From Phormidium sp. FACHB-1136 (GTDB lineage: Bacteria; Cyanobacteriota; Cyanobacteriia; Phormidesmidales; Phormidesmidaceae), in NCBI RefSeq assembly GCF_014697375.1, contig NZ_JACJRS010000004.1:1-64000 (forward strand): a DNA stretch of 64,000 nucleotides. Direction: 5' to 3'. The position numbers and the translations under genes are program-made. The notes under the pieces were generated by a model, which saw only the letters and a program-made list of their open reading frames with translations, was not told the origin of the DNA and ran no database searches. Every line of letters begins with the position of its first letter. The stretch's first letter is position 1. Positions 28,074 to 36,458 of the stretch are shown in pieces.

Positions 28074-28304
28074 CTATATCTCGATGATACGACGAATTTG
28101 AGCTAAGACAATATCTCCAGGAATAGCTTGGACTGTGCCATTATCAATTTCGGCAAGGCGCTCCTGAGCTTTTTGGATGCCCTCTAGCAAAAGATCTTGA
28201 TCAAATTATTCTGCCATACTCTCAATCAGTTTCTCGATGAGGATGGTTTTGTCGGCATCGGGTAATACGGTGGCTGCGGCGATAAGTTGATCTAGGGTTA
28301 GCAT
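28074..28304 (-). pseudogene. Broken duplicate of an addiction-module antitoxin
   Basis: The same 77-codon frame as the intact antitoxin at 29960-30190, with nearly the same protein (LPDADKTILIEKLIESMAE; GIQKAQERLAEIDNG). The codon CAA that follows MAE in the intact copy is TAA here, so translation stops after 34 codons. No ParE-type toxin follows it, unlike the intact copy. I infer a tandem duplication whose toxin was lost and whose antitoxin then decayed by one base change. Confidence 0.85.
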
Positions 28305-28332
28305 GGGTTTCTCCTCTAGGAATCTGTGTTTA

Positions 28333-28686
28333 TCATTTCGTTCTTTTTCCTTGTTCAGGTGGGATTGTTTCCTTAAGTACCTCAATTAAGTGCGGTACCT
28401 CAGTTTGAATGACATCCCAGACGATATTAAGGTTGATGTCATCATACTCATGAACGAGGCGATTTCTCATGCCATTGATTTCTTGCCAAGCAATATCGGG
28501 TAAGGTTTGTCGAGTTGCTTCTGAGACCCGCTTGGCGGCTTCAGCGATGATTAGCAGTCGCCGAATAACAGAATCTTGAAGCTGTATATTTTGGATAAAG
28601 ATTTCTTTTTCGCACTGGTTGATGTAAATCATCACTAATTCTGCGGATTGCAGCATGTCAAGCAGAAATTGTAGATCCCGTTGCAT
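28333..28686 (-). CDS. hepT: HepT-type ribonuclease toxin (DUF86)
   Basis: A 117-residue HEPN-family RNase with the R-X4-H-X-Y active-site motif at residues 74-81 (RNRLVHEY). In the MntA-HepT systems the toxin cleaves RNA and is neutralised when MntA AMPylates the Tyr of this motif. Its start (ATG 28684-28686, MQRDLQF) lies inside the end of the MntA gene with a 29-bp overlap, as in known pairs. It is transcribed in the same direction as the restriction-like genes. Confidence 0.88.
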   Translation of the reverse strand: MQRDLQFLLDMLQSAELVMIYINQCEKEIFIQNIQLQDSVIRRLLIIAEAAKRVSEATRQTLPDIAWQEINGMRNRLVHEYDDINLNIVWDVIQTEVPHLIEVLKETIPPEQGKRTK

Positions 28687-28990
28687 AAATGACCTGGGCT
28701 GAGGAAAGAATTTCGTTTCGACGGAGGTAGTTTTGGCTAGACTCAATGCCTTGACGGGTGACAAGATCAACCTCCCGATTACACAGGCTTTTAAGTTCTG
28801 CTTCCATTTGTTCTAGGGTGCCGAAGGTGGGGTGGGCCTCTGGGTGGAATTGCACCATGATGTCAATATCGCTATTGGGCCGAAAGTCATCTCGTAATAC
28901 GGAACCGAAGAGGGCCAGTTCTGTGACCTGCCATTTTTGGCAAAAGGTGATGATTTCCTCTGTTGGTAGGTTGAGTTGAATTTGAATCAT
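28658..28990 (-). CDS. mntA: MntA-type minimal nucleotidyltransferase antitoxin
   Basis: A 110-residue nucleotidyltransferase with the GSX10DXD motif: Gly29-Ser30, then D41 and D43 (ALFGSVLRDDFRPNSDIDIM). Family members of this kind AMPylate the HepT toxin. The HepT start is inside this gene. The ATG at 28988-28990 is preceded by no clear ribosome-binding site. The pair is a complete module as far as can be seen. Confidence 0.87.
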   Translation of the reverse strand: MIQIQLNLPTEEIITFCQKWQVTELALFGSVLRDDFRPNSDIDIMVQFHPEAHPTFGTLEQMEAELKSLCNREVDLVTRQGIESSQNYLRRNEILSSAQVIYATGSTISA

Positions 28991-29017
28991 GGGATATGAC
29001 CAAGGTAGGATATACAG

Positions 29018-29330
29018 TTATTTTGGTGTGGGCGAGGGAATGTGAATCTCCGAAATATCAAATATCGTATAGTAGGCGCGAGAAATGGCATATTCTGGAT
29101 AGCCATTAGCAAGCAGAAGTTTTGCAGCGGCTAGGCTTTTCTGGGCTTTTGATTTCTTCGCCAGGGTTGGTCATGGATTGCAAAACAATGAGAACATCGA
29201 TATCTGAATCAGAGGTATGATCTCCACGGGCTTGAGAACCGAAAAGGGTGATGTTTTTTAGATGATCGCCATAGAGTGTGGAGAGGTCTTGTTTTAGGTG
29301 TTGAAGGATGGTTTGAAGGATTGGGGTCAT
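29018..29330 (-). pseudogene. Decayed nucleotidyltransferase/HEPN pair
   Basis: From ATG 29328-29330 the frame encodes a nucleotidyltransferase start with intact motif LFGSQARGDHTSDSDIDVLI (Gly31-Ser32, D43, D45), but it loses its family's C-terminus after ~58 residues and runs into a stop at 29106. From about 29160 another frame reads a HEPN-type start (AQKSLAAAKLLLANGYPEYA, ISRAYYTIF) and stops at 29018-29020, far too short for a HEPN toxin. I read this as an internal deletion that fused the antitoxin start to a piece of its toxin, in different frames. A functional product is unlikely. Confidence 0.75.
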
Positions 29331-29336
29331 GATGAG

Positions 29337-29633
29337 TTAAAGTTGAGCGACAGGAATATGTTCGTAAATTTCTCTATTTTCTTCCTGGGCTTGGCGTAAA
29401 TCATACTGAGACTGTAGGTTCATCCAAAACTGAGCGCTATTGCCAAAATATTTTGATAGGCGCAGGGCTGTATCGGCTGTGATGCTGCGCTTTTCAGATA
29501 AAATTTCGCCAATTCGCGTCTGGGCTACCCCAATATCTTTGCTTAGTCGGTAGGGTGTAATCTCAAGCGGCTCTAGAAATTCTAGCCGTAGAATTTCGCC
29601 GGGGTGAATGTTTGGCAAGCGATCAATATCCAT
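29337..29633 (-). CDS. higA: HigA-family antitoxin (HTH)
   Basis: A 98-residue helix-turn-helix protein opening with the family phrase NIHPGEILRLEFLEPLEIT, then an HTH (YRLSKDIGVAQTRIGEILSE) and the terminal segment FGNSAQFWMNLQSQYDLRQA. HigA binds HigB and represses its own operon. No HigB-type toxin is adjacent; the gene upstream (29673-29963) is a ParE-like protein instead. It is either an orphan or has been paired with a foreign toxin. Confidence 0.88.
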   Translation of the reverse strand: MDIDRLPNIHPGEILRLEFLEPLEITPYRLSKDIGVAQTRIGEILSEKRSITADTALRLSKYFGNSAQFWMNLQSQYDLRQAQEENREIYEHIPVAQL

Positions 29634-29672
29634 AGTAATTTTCTCTCTTCTGCATAACGGGCAAGGTCAGTT

Positions 29673-29963
29673 TTACGAATCCATGCGATCTTTCCAGTAG
29701 TCTGGATCGCGACGACAACTCATGATTGCGGCGATCACGATGCGATCTGGATAGACGCGATAAAAGATGGCATAGGAAAACTTTGGGGTTAAATAACGGC
29801 GAATTTTTCCTTCAACGATGGGCCAACGCTCAGGTGCACCAATAATGCGAAAAATAGATGTTTCGATGGTGTTGATGAAGTCCTGATGGTTGTTGTACTG
29901 AGCAAAGAACTGTACTGCTTCGGCGTATTCTTGCAGGGCGGCTGGATGAAACTCATATTTCAT
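29673..29963 (-). CDS. RelE/ParE-superfamily toxin
   Basis: A 96-residue protein with the ParE layout: YEFHPAALQEYAEAVQFFAQ at the start, then the middle strand phrase YLTPKFSYAIFYRVYPDRIV and the basic end MSCRRDPDYWKDRM. ParE toxins poison gyrase and RelE toxins cut mRNA; which applies cannot be told. Its start overlaps the end of the upstream antitoxin by 4 bp, so the two form a coupled module. Confidence 0.88.
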   Translation of the reverse strand: MKYEFHPAALQEYAEAVQFFAQYNNHQDFINTIETSIFRIIGAPERWPIVEGKIRRYLTPKFSYAIFYRVYPDRIVIAAIMSCRRDPDYWKDRMDS

Positions 29964-30190
29964 GGCTCTAGGAACTGGCGAATTTGAGCTAAGGCAATAT
30001 CTCCAGGAATAGCTTGGATTGTGCCATTATCAATTTCGGCAAGGCGCTCCTGAGCTTTTTGGATGCCCTTTAGCAAAAGATCTTTATCAAGTTGTTCTGC
30101 CATACTTTCAATCAGTTTTTCGATGAGGATGGTTTTGTCGGTATCAGGTAAGACAGTGGCTTCAGCGATAATTTGCTCTAGGGATAGCAT
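29960..30190 (-). CDS. Addiction-module antitoxin (intact copy)
   Basis: A 76-residue protein: MLSLEQIIAEATVLPDTDKT, then KLIESMAEQLDKDLL and GIQKAQERLAEIDNG. It belongs to the small acidic addiction-module family, whose members sit directly upstream of ParE/RelE toxins. It overlaps the toxin start by 4 bp (ATGA). The C-terminal half probably binds the toxin. A near-identical broken copy lies 1.9 kb away at 28074-28304. Confidence 0.85.
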   Translation of the reverse strand: MLSLEQIIAEATVLPDTDKTILIEKLIESMAEQLDKDLLLKGIQKAQERLAEIDNGTIQAIPGDIALAQIRQFLEP

Positions 30191-30214
30191 GGTGTTTTCC
30201 TCTAAGAAACTGTT

Positions 30215-33142
30215 TTAATGATCGTGTCGGGCTGACTTAGGTTTTCGCTGGGCTGGCTTTTTTGATGATGTCTGCTGGCTGGTCATTTTGGTATAAAGCT
30301 CAAATAGCTTCTCTAGGCGTTCGGTGTCGTTTTTGAAGCGGCGACCGATGTAGATGCGCTCTAGGGTTTCGTCGTTGCGCTCGTGGGCAGCACGGACGAG
30401 GGGAAATTCGCTGTCCATGCGGTCGGGGTCATACATATCCGCGATGGTGGCTGGGAAGTAGTGTTCACGGGCTAGCAAAATCTCTTCGGCGCAGCGGGTG
30501 AGGTCGGTTTTGTTTTGTGTGGTGAGGGTGGGGACGGGGAAGGTGTTCCAGCCGAGGGTGTTGGAGTAGGAAAAATCTGTTCTCATCCTTCCACAAACAG
30601 TAGCAATCCAAACCAAGTGTATTTTTGAAGCTAAGATTGCTAGATTCCATAATGGTGCATCGTAAATTGCATAACACTTGAAAGTGACAATTGCCTCTTT
30701 ATCCTTTAAATCACAAGGTAGATATTCTCTATTTTCTGAAGTTGTCTGTGGAACAGCAATGAAATGATTTTGAGCAGATAGTCGATCTCGAAAACGATGA
30801 GGGAAATCTTTAAGAGCTTGTGCTGTTAGATCATTTGTTTTTTTTGTACGCTCTTCCTTTACCAGCATCAATCTCTCTTTAATCCATGATATGCTCATGG
30901 CTTCTTCCACTTCACTATCTTCAATCCAAAGACACGCTCTTGGGCGTCTATTAATAATTTCAGTAGATCCGTAAATTGGACGTATAAATTTCTTTGAGCC
31001 TGGAGTTTGCATAGAAAAATTTCTTGCTGTTGCCCAATCTAAAAGTAAGGCTGAGCCATAGTAAAGATGATTTCCAAAGCTCATTCTTGATAAATTCGAT
31101 ATCGGATCTGGTTGTTTCCTTATATAGACATCAATGGCTGGAATTAAGTAGCCGTTTATGTTCATAGCTTCACGAATAGAGAGATTATTGTTTTCGCTAG
31201 TCTCTATGATTTTAGAGTTTCCAGAAGCTTCTTTGGACAGACCAACAATAATTACTGTGATTCCAGCATTATTAGATGCTAAATTTGACCATTTGAAAGA
31301 CGTGTAAGCAAATTCTATTCTGGCTCCGAGATTCTTTAATAGAGGCCATAAAATAGGTACTTGTCCTCCTTGGCAAATAGAATTGGTCGATACAAAAGCA
31401 ACTTTTCCATCTATAAATCTTAGAAAGTCTGCGGACTTTAAAAACCAGGCCGCAACATAATCCAGATTTCCCCATGTTTTGATTCGGCCTTTAAATGTGA
31501 ATTCTAAGTCTTCTTTTTGATTTGAATTTTGCTTGTTGTATCCTTGATAAGGCGGATTCCCACAAATATAAGTCTCTCCACCCTCATTCTCAAAATCCAT
31601 TTCCACTTGATCGTAGGTTTCACCCCACAGATCCAGCCCCTCATAACGTACCTTCACCCCCGTCCCCGTCGGTGGGCAAATGCTCAACCAATCTAGGCGT
31701 AGGGCATTGCCGCAGGTAATCCAGTTGTCGGCTTTTAGGGGCAAAAACTCTGCTAGGGCGAGTCGTTGTCCTCGGTACAGCACATCGCATTGGTATTCGG
31801 CAATAATCAGCGCCAGTCGTGCAATCTCGCAGGAGAAGTGGCGAATCTCGATGCCCCGGAAATTGGTCAGCGGAATTTCGGTCTTGAGGTCAGGCTCTCC
31901 CCGACGACGGTTAATTTCGGCCTCGATGGCTCTCATTTCTTTGTAGGCAATCACCAAAAAATTGCCCGATCCACAGGCCGGGTCAAATACCCGGATTTTG
32001 GCCATCCGTTTTCGTAGGTTCAGCAGCTTGCGGGGGTTATCGTCCGCCGCCGCCAGTTGTTCTCTCAGGTCGTCCAAAAACAGCGGGTTCAGCACCTTCA
32101 GGATATTGGGCACACTGGTATAGTGCATCCCCAGCGCTCCCCGCTCTTCCTCATCGGCCACCGCCTGAATCATGGAGCCGAAGATATCCGGGTTGATTTT
32201 CGTCCAATCCAGGTTGCCCACATGCAGGAGATAGGAGCGGGCGATCTTGCTAAAGCGGGGGACGCCCTCACCCCCGGCCCCTCTCCCAGGGCGGGAGAGG
32301 GGAGAAACAGCCGCATCTTGTCCCCCTTCTCCCAAAATGGGAGAAGGGGTTAGGGGATGAGGGCCAAACAGCCCCCCATTCACATAGGGGAACCCATTGG
32401 CCCAGTTGCGAATCGCCGCCGATTCCCGTTGAGGGAGCGGCGTGGCCATGGCCCGAAAAATCTCCGCTAGTACCTCATGGGTATTGCTAGAGTCACTGGC
32501 GCTCATCTGGGCGACGGTGCGGGTGAACAGGCCGTCACTGTGGAAGATGTTGGTGTCTTCGGCGAAGAAGCAGAAGATCAGCCGCGCCATGAAGTGATTC
32601 ATTTCCTCCCGGCGTTCTGCGGTGTCCCAGTCGGGGTTTGTCTTCAGCAACTCCGTGTAGAGGCGGTTGAGGCGAGCCGTGGCCTTGATATCAAAGGCGT
32701 TTTCGCGAATCTGCTTAACCGTGGTGATTCCGGCTAGGGGCAGAAAGAACCCAAAGTGGTCAGCAAAATCTGGGTAATCACAGGCGACGGTTTCACCATC
32801 GGCTAGGTTTTCAGCCTGTAGCTCATGGCCATCGGTGGCCAGGATGAATTTAGCCTTGTGCTTGCTGGTGGCAGGGCTTTCCCGTAATGCGGTCAGGGTA
32901 TCGGCAACTTGACCTGGAGGGCACACCTTGAGGTGGATGTTATTGCGCTGGAGGACGCCGCCGAGGTCTGAGTGATTGGAACTGCCCTTCGTACTCCTGA
33001 GCTTCTTGATCGTGGTGGCCTTATTGCCGAAGGCTTCCAGAAAGGCGAAGGGAAACTCTTCAGGGTCAAAGGGGGCTTCGGCTAGTTGGGAAACGGCTTC
33101 TTCGATTTCGACGGCATTCATAGGCAGACTCGCATCGGGCAT
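30215..33142 (-). CDS. Class I SAM-dependent DNA adenine methyltransferase (YeeA/MmeI-like, large)
   Basis: A 975-residue protein with methyltransferase motif I VFDPACGSGNFLVIAY (~residue 385) and catalytic motif IV ICGNPPYQGY (~525; NPPY is typical of N6-adenine enzymes). The N-terminal domain (FLEAFGNKATTIKKLRS, HSDLGGVLQRNNIHLKV) and the C-terminal recognition-like region fit the large single-chain methyltransferases of the type II-like YeeA class. It is presumably the modification and recognition subunit for the helicase and nuclease downstream. A palindromic repeat is inserted in frame near residues 260-293. An alternative start is the ATG at 33119-33121 (MNAVEIEEAV), where family similarity begins. 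Confidence 0.85.
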   Translation of the reverse strand: MPDASLPMNAVEIEEAVSQLAEAPFDPEEFPFAFLEAFGNKATTIKKLRSTKGSSNHSDLGGVLQRNNIHLKVCPPGQVADTLTALRESPATSKHKAKFILATDGHELQAENLADGETVACDYPDFADHFGFFLPLAGITTVKQIRENAFDIKATARLNRLYTELLKTNPDWDTAERREEMNHFMARLIFCFFAEDTNIFHSDGLFTRTVAQMSASDSSNTHEVLAEIFRAMATPLPQRESAAIRNWANGFPYVNGGLFGPHPLTPSPILGEGGQDAAVSPLSRPGRGAGGEGVPRFSKIARSYLLHVGNLDWTKINPDIFGSMIQAVADEEERGALGMHYTSVPNILKVLNPLFLDDLREQLAAADDNPRKLLNLRKRMAKIRVFDPACGSGNFLVIAYKEMRAIEAEINRRRGEPDLKTEIPLTNFRGIEIRHFSCEIARLALIIAEYQCDVLYRGQRLALAEFLPLKADNWITCGNALRLDWLSICPPTGTGVKVRYEGLDLWGETYDQVEMDFENEGGETYICGNPPYQGYNKQNSNQKEDLEFTFKGRIKTWGNLDYVAAWFLKSADFLRFIDGKVAFVSTNSICQGGQVPILWPLLKNLGARIEFAYTSFKWSNLASNNAGITVIIVGLSKEASGNSKIIETSENNNLSIREAMNINGYLIPAIDVYIRKQPDPISNLSRMSFGNHLYYGSALLLDWATARNFSMQTPGSKKFIRPIYGSTEIINRRPRACLWIEDSEVEEAMSISWIKERLMLVKEERTKKTNDLTAQALKDFPHRFRDRLSAQNHFIAVPQTTSENREYLPCDLKDKEAIVTFKCYAIYDAPLWNLAILASKIHLVWIATVCGRMRTDFSYSNTLGWNTFPVPTLTTQNKTDLTRCAEEILLAREHYFPATIADMYDPDRMDSEFPLVRAAHERNDETLERIYIGRRFKNDTERLEKLFELYTKMTSQQTSSKKPAQRKPKSARHDH
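32264..32364. repeat. Palindromic repeat element inserted in frame in the methyltransferase gene
   Basis: A ~101-bp element bounded by imperfect terminal inverted repeats (GCCCTCACCCC on the left, GGGGATGAGGGC on the right) with two internal perfect hairpins: CCCCTCTCCC...GGGAGAGGGG (32278-32302) and a second of 11 bp per arm (32323-32349). Read in the gene frame it yields PHPLTPSPILGEGGQDAAVS and a Ser/Pro/Gly/Arg-rich continuation between FPYVNGGLFG and VPRFSKIARS, without a stop. A related piece lies downstream of glnA (47551-47590). Confidence 0.82.
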
Positions 33143-33195
33143 GGCCGATCACCGGGCCTGGGGGCACCGGGGGCCGCATTTCCCCTAGGGTAGCG

Positions 33196-35226
33196 CTAGA
33201 TCAGGCGAATCCAGTAGCGGTTGCGGCCTCGGCGTTTGGCTTGGTAGAGGGCGGCATCGGCGGCAGCGATCAGTTCCTCCAGGGCTTGTTCGGGGTTGGG
33301 CACCACGCTGGCAATGCCCATGCTCACCGTCAGATAGTCGTTGACTTCAGATTTGGGGTGGGGCAGTTTCAACGCCGCCACCTCCCGTTGGATCGCCTTG
33401 GCCACGTTTTCGGCCCCGGAACGGCTGGTGTTGGGCAAAATTACCCCAAACTCTTCGCCACCGTAGCGGGCCAGCAGATCCACCGACCGTTTCACCGCTT
33501 GGTTGGCGGCTTGGGCAATGGCAATCAGCCCCTCATCCCCCTGCTGGTGGCCAAAGTGGTCGTTGTAGGGTTTGAAATAGTCCACATCAAACAAAATCAG
33601 CGAGAGGGGCCGCTGTTCCCGCACTAGGCGCTGCCACTCCTGCTGGAGGTATTCATCAAAGCGGCGACGGTTGGGAATTTGGGTGAGGCCATCCAGGGTA
33701 GCGAGGCGCTCTAGTTTTTCGTTGGCGGCCTGGAGTTCGGTCTCCATCTGCTTACGGTCGGTGATGTCGATGCAGTTGCCCACCACGCCGTTGACATTGC
33801 CCGCACGGTCACGGAAGGGGTTGACCAACACCTGATACCAGCGGCTCACACCATGGACATCGGCAATTTCCTGCTCCGATTGGTAGGGTTCCTGGGTTTC
33901 CATCACCCATTGGTTAATGCGGTGGCTATCATCGGCCTCCGCCGCCGATACATTGGGGTTCATCTCCACATCGCGCTGGCCCAGCATGGTATCGGGGGTC
34001 ATGCCGTGGAGGGCGGCACTGGCTCGGTTGGCAATTTGAATCCGGTTTTGCCGATCCTTCACCACAATGATGCTGGGGATGCTGTCGATGACGTTCTGCA
34101 AAAACTGCTTTTGGCTGGCCAGGGCGGCTTCGGCCTGCTTGCGTTCGGTGATGTCTCGCACGATGACCAGCACCTCATCCTCGCCGCTGACCACCAGGCG
34201 GGCCTCCTCGTGTCGCCAGCCCTTTGGGGTCTCAAAGCGATACTCATACTGCTGGGGCTGGCCCGTTTCTAGGGTAAGATGGATGTAGCGCAACCGCTCC
34301 GCCGCCATCGCCGGGGGGAGGACTTCCGTGAGGGCACGACCTATTTGGGTATGGGGAGACGCCAGCAGCGCCACAGAACCCTCGCTCAAAATATCGAGGC
34401 AGACGCCATCGCGGTTGTAGCGGATCAGGAGGTCAGGAATGGCCTGGAGGATAACGCGCTGGGTAATTTGGGCCTGCTCTAGGGCGTGGGTACGCTGGGC
34501 CACCATCGCCTCTAGGGTGTGGCTATAGTCCGTTAACACCTGCTGGGCCTGCCGATGGGTGCTAAGGTCTTGGCAAGCGGCCACGGCAAACTCGACCTGC
34601 CCCGCCCCATCAAAAATGGGCGTACTGGCCATCTCAATGGGGATCTTCTGATCCCCCCGCTGGAGAACAATATCGTCGGCCCAGGCTTTTTCGCCGCGCA
34701 GGGATTGGGTAATGGGCAAGGCTTCAAGGGGGTAGGGGCAACCGCCATCGACAGAGTGGGCCGTAAAGGTATCTGCCAAGCCTAGGGGAGGGCGCGAGGC
34801 GAGATCGTCTAGGCCCAAATGGTCTAGGCCCAAGAGTTGACGGGCTTCGGTACTGGCAAACACCATCTGACCACCCCGGTCATAGACCACAATGCCCAGG
34901 GGAATCGCATCCAAAAACTCCCGCCACCGTTCTTCGTGGGTGGTCAACGCCCGGTTTTGGGGCGGAGAGCATGGGGTCTGGGGTACCGTCTGAGCAGTGG
35001 CCTTAAGGGTCTGAAGCGATTGCAACAGGCGATTCACTGCCATGGCCCCCAAGCCCAGGGATAAAACCAAAACCCCCAGACTCAAAACCCCTAGGAACGG
35101 CCAAGCTGAAGCATGGCTGAAAACAACGATGAGCCCCACCACGGCGGCAACTTGCAGCCCCAACACAAGCCGCAACAGCCGCCGCAGCGGTATCCAGGGA
35201 AGAGGGGGGCTCAAGCGCCCAGACAT
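33196..35226 (-). CDS. Diguanylate cyclase with PAS sensor domains
   Basis: A 676-residue membrane protein that makes cyclic di-GMP. Two helices (residues ~18-62, LVLGLQVAAVVGLIVVF and a second) anchor it. Two to three PAS/PAC domains follow (e.g. RWREFLDAIPLGIVVYDRGG; FLQNVIDSIPSIIVVKDRQN). The C-terminal GGDEF domain has the active signature RYGGEEFGVILP, and an inhibitory I-site RSVD placed five residues before it, so product feedback is expected. I chose the ATG at 35224-35226 (MSGRL); a TTG at 35271 would extend it by 15 residues. No phosphodiesterase domain is present. Confidence 0.9.
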   Translation of the reverse strand: MSGRLSPPLPWIPLRRLLRLVLGLQVAAVVGLIVVFSHASAWPFLGVLSLGVLVLSLGLGAMAVNRLLQSLQTLKATAQTVPQTPCSPPQNRALTTHEERWREFLDAIPLGIVVYDRGGQMVFASTEARQLLGLDHLGLDDLASRPPLGLADTFTAHSVDGGCPYPLEALPITQSLRGEKAWADDIVLQRGDQKIPIEMASTPIFDGAGQVEFAVAACQDLSTHRQAQQVLTDYSHTLEAMVAQRTHALEQAQITQRVILQAIPDLLIRYNRDGVCLDILSEGSVALLASPHTQIGRALTEVLPPAMAAERLRYIHLTLETGQPQQYEYRFETPKGWRHEEARLVVSGEDEVLVIVRDITERKQAEAALASQKQFLQNVIDSIPSIIVVKDRQNRIQIANRASAALHGMTPDTMLGQRDVEMNPNVSAAEADDSHRINQWVMETQEPYQSEQEIADVHGVSRWYQVLVNPFRDRAGNVNGVVGNCIDITDRKQMETELQAANEKLERLATLDGLTQIPNRRRFDEYLQQEWQRLVREQRPLSLILFDVDYFKPYNDHFGHQQGDEGLIAIAQAANQAVKRSVDLLARYGGEEFGVILPNTSRSGAENVAKAIQREVAALKLPHPKSEVNDYLTVSMGIASVVPNPEQALEELIAAADAALYQAKRRGRNRYWIRLI

Positions 35227-35481
35227 AGGAGGGTTTGGCACGGGTAGGAGCGGCGAGAGAATTTTCAGCAAAGCACCCTAAACCTTTATTGCTAAAGCCT
35301 ATGGCGCATCCTATCGATAGCAATCTCAAGGTTGTTGCCCTGCGCCCTAGGCATCATAAAAGCTGTCCTCATCGCTGACAGTGATCTAGCGCATTGCCCG
35401 CCCAACTCCGACCATTGAGCCTATCTAGGATGGGCCACCGCCGCCGGTTGCCGAATCAAGCCAAATTGGCTGGGAATAAGC

Positions 35482-35511
35482 CTTAGTCTCCCCTTAACCC
35501 TAGCTTGGCCC
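35482..35511 (+). promoter_or_regulatory. Pho-box-like repeat upstream of pstB
   Basis: Three 8-bp units in the same direction, 11 bp apart: CTTAGTCT, CTTAACCC and CTTGGCCC (35482-35489, 35493-35500, 35504-35511), 80-110 bp upstream of the pstB start. The cyanobacterial Pho box for the response regulator SphR/PhoB is a tandem of 8-bp units like CTTAACCT spaced by 3 bp, so the geometry is right and the middle unit fits best. The surrounding region 35227-35590 is a divergent promoter region between the diguanylate cyclase and pstB and has no gene. Confidence 0.55.
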
Positions 35512-35590
35512 TTCCCTGCCATGATAATGGGGGTCTCTCGCTTTGTTCTACTTTTCTCTAGACCGCCCTGCCCATCGCGTCATTCTGGAT

Positions 35591-36403
35591 ATGTCCATGG
35601 CTAACCTGTCCGAACCTAGCGTCACCACCCGTATTGCCCTCAAGGCCGAGCGCCTCAGCGTCTACTATGGCCCCACCCTGGCCGTGCGCGATGTCAACCT
35701 CGATATTCCCATCCGCGAAATTGTGGCCTTCATTGGCCCCTCCGGCTGTGGCAAAAGCACTGTGTTGCGATGCTTTAATCGCATGAATGACCTCATCTCC
35801 GGTGCCCGTGTCGAGGGTCGTATTACCTTCCACGGCGAGGATATCTACCAGCGCCAGGTCGATCCGGTTAGCCTGCGTCGTCGCATTGGCATGGTATTCC
35901 AAAAGGCCAACCCCTTCTCCCAGTCCATCTACGAAAACATTGCCTGGGCCGCCCGCATCAACGGCTACCAAGGCGACATGGACGAACTGGTGGAAACTTC
36001 CCTGCGCAAAGCCGCCGTATGGGACGAAGTGAAGGACAAACTGCGCGATAGCGGCCTCTCCCTGTCTGGTGGGCAACAACAGCGCCTCTGCATTGCCCGC
36101 GCCATTTCCATCCAGCCCGACATCATCTTGATGGACGAGCCCTGCTCCGCCCTCGACCCCATCTCCACCATCAAGGTCGAAGAAACCATGCAGCAGCTCA
36201 AGGAAGACTACACCATCATCATCGTTACCCACAACATGCAGCAGGCTTCGCGGGTGTCCGACCGCACCGCCTTCTTCAACGCCGAGGCCACCAACCAGGG
36301 CGGCAAAGTGGGCTTTCTGGTGGAATACGACAGAACCGAGGTGATCTTCAACCAGCCCCGTGAGCAATACACCCGCGACTACGTTTCCGGGCGGTTTGGC
36401 TAG
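35591..36403 (+). CDS. pstB: Phosphate ABC transporter ATP-binding protein
   Basis: The ATPase of the high-affinity phosphate importer PstSCAB, 270 residues from ATG 35591 (MSMANLSE; an ATG six bases later is also possible). It has Walker [10 protein letters not shown] (~residue 50), Q-loop region [18 protein letters not shown] typical of PstB, signature [14 protein letters not shown], Walker B IILMDEP and the H-loop HNMQQASRV. The other pst genes are not adjacent in this window, which makes it an orphan locus or a second PstB. The Pho-box-like repeat ahead of it supports induction by phosphate limitation. Confidence 0.93.
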   Translation: MSMANLSEPSVTTRIALKAERLSVYYGPTLAVRDVNLDIPIREIVAFIGPSGCGKSTVLRCFNRMNDLISGARVEGRITFHGEDIYQRQVDPVSLRRRIGMVFQKANPFSQSIYENIAWAARINGYQGDMDELVETSLRKAAVWDEVKDKLRDSGLSLSGGQQQRLCIARAISIQPDIILMDEPCSALDPISTIKVEETMQQLKEDYTIIIVTHNMQQASRVSDRTAFFNAEATNQGGKVGFLVEYDRTEVIFNQPREQYTRDYVSGRFG

Positions 36404-36406
36404 GGC

Positions 36407-36444
36407 GGTTTGGCCACGCTTCCCATCAACCCCTAGGCCAAACC
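36407..36444. terminator. Bidirectional hairpin between pstB and the phosphoesterase gene
   Basis: GGTTTGGCC at 36407-36415 and its complement GGCCAAACC at 36436-36444, a 9-bp perfect stem with a 20-bp loop, located 4 bp after the pstB stop codon, between convergent genes. Confidence 0.55.
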
Positions 36445-36458
36445 CGATAGGCCAATCC

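Noticed and set aside
23511-33142. Assignment of the defence genes to DISARM or BREX
   Set aside because: No drmA/drmB, brxC, brxL or pglZ-like gene is visible. Only a methyltransferase, an SF2 helicase and a GIY-YIG protein are present.
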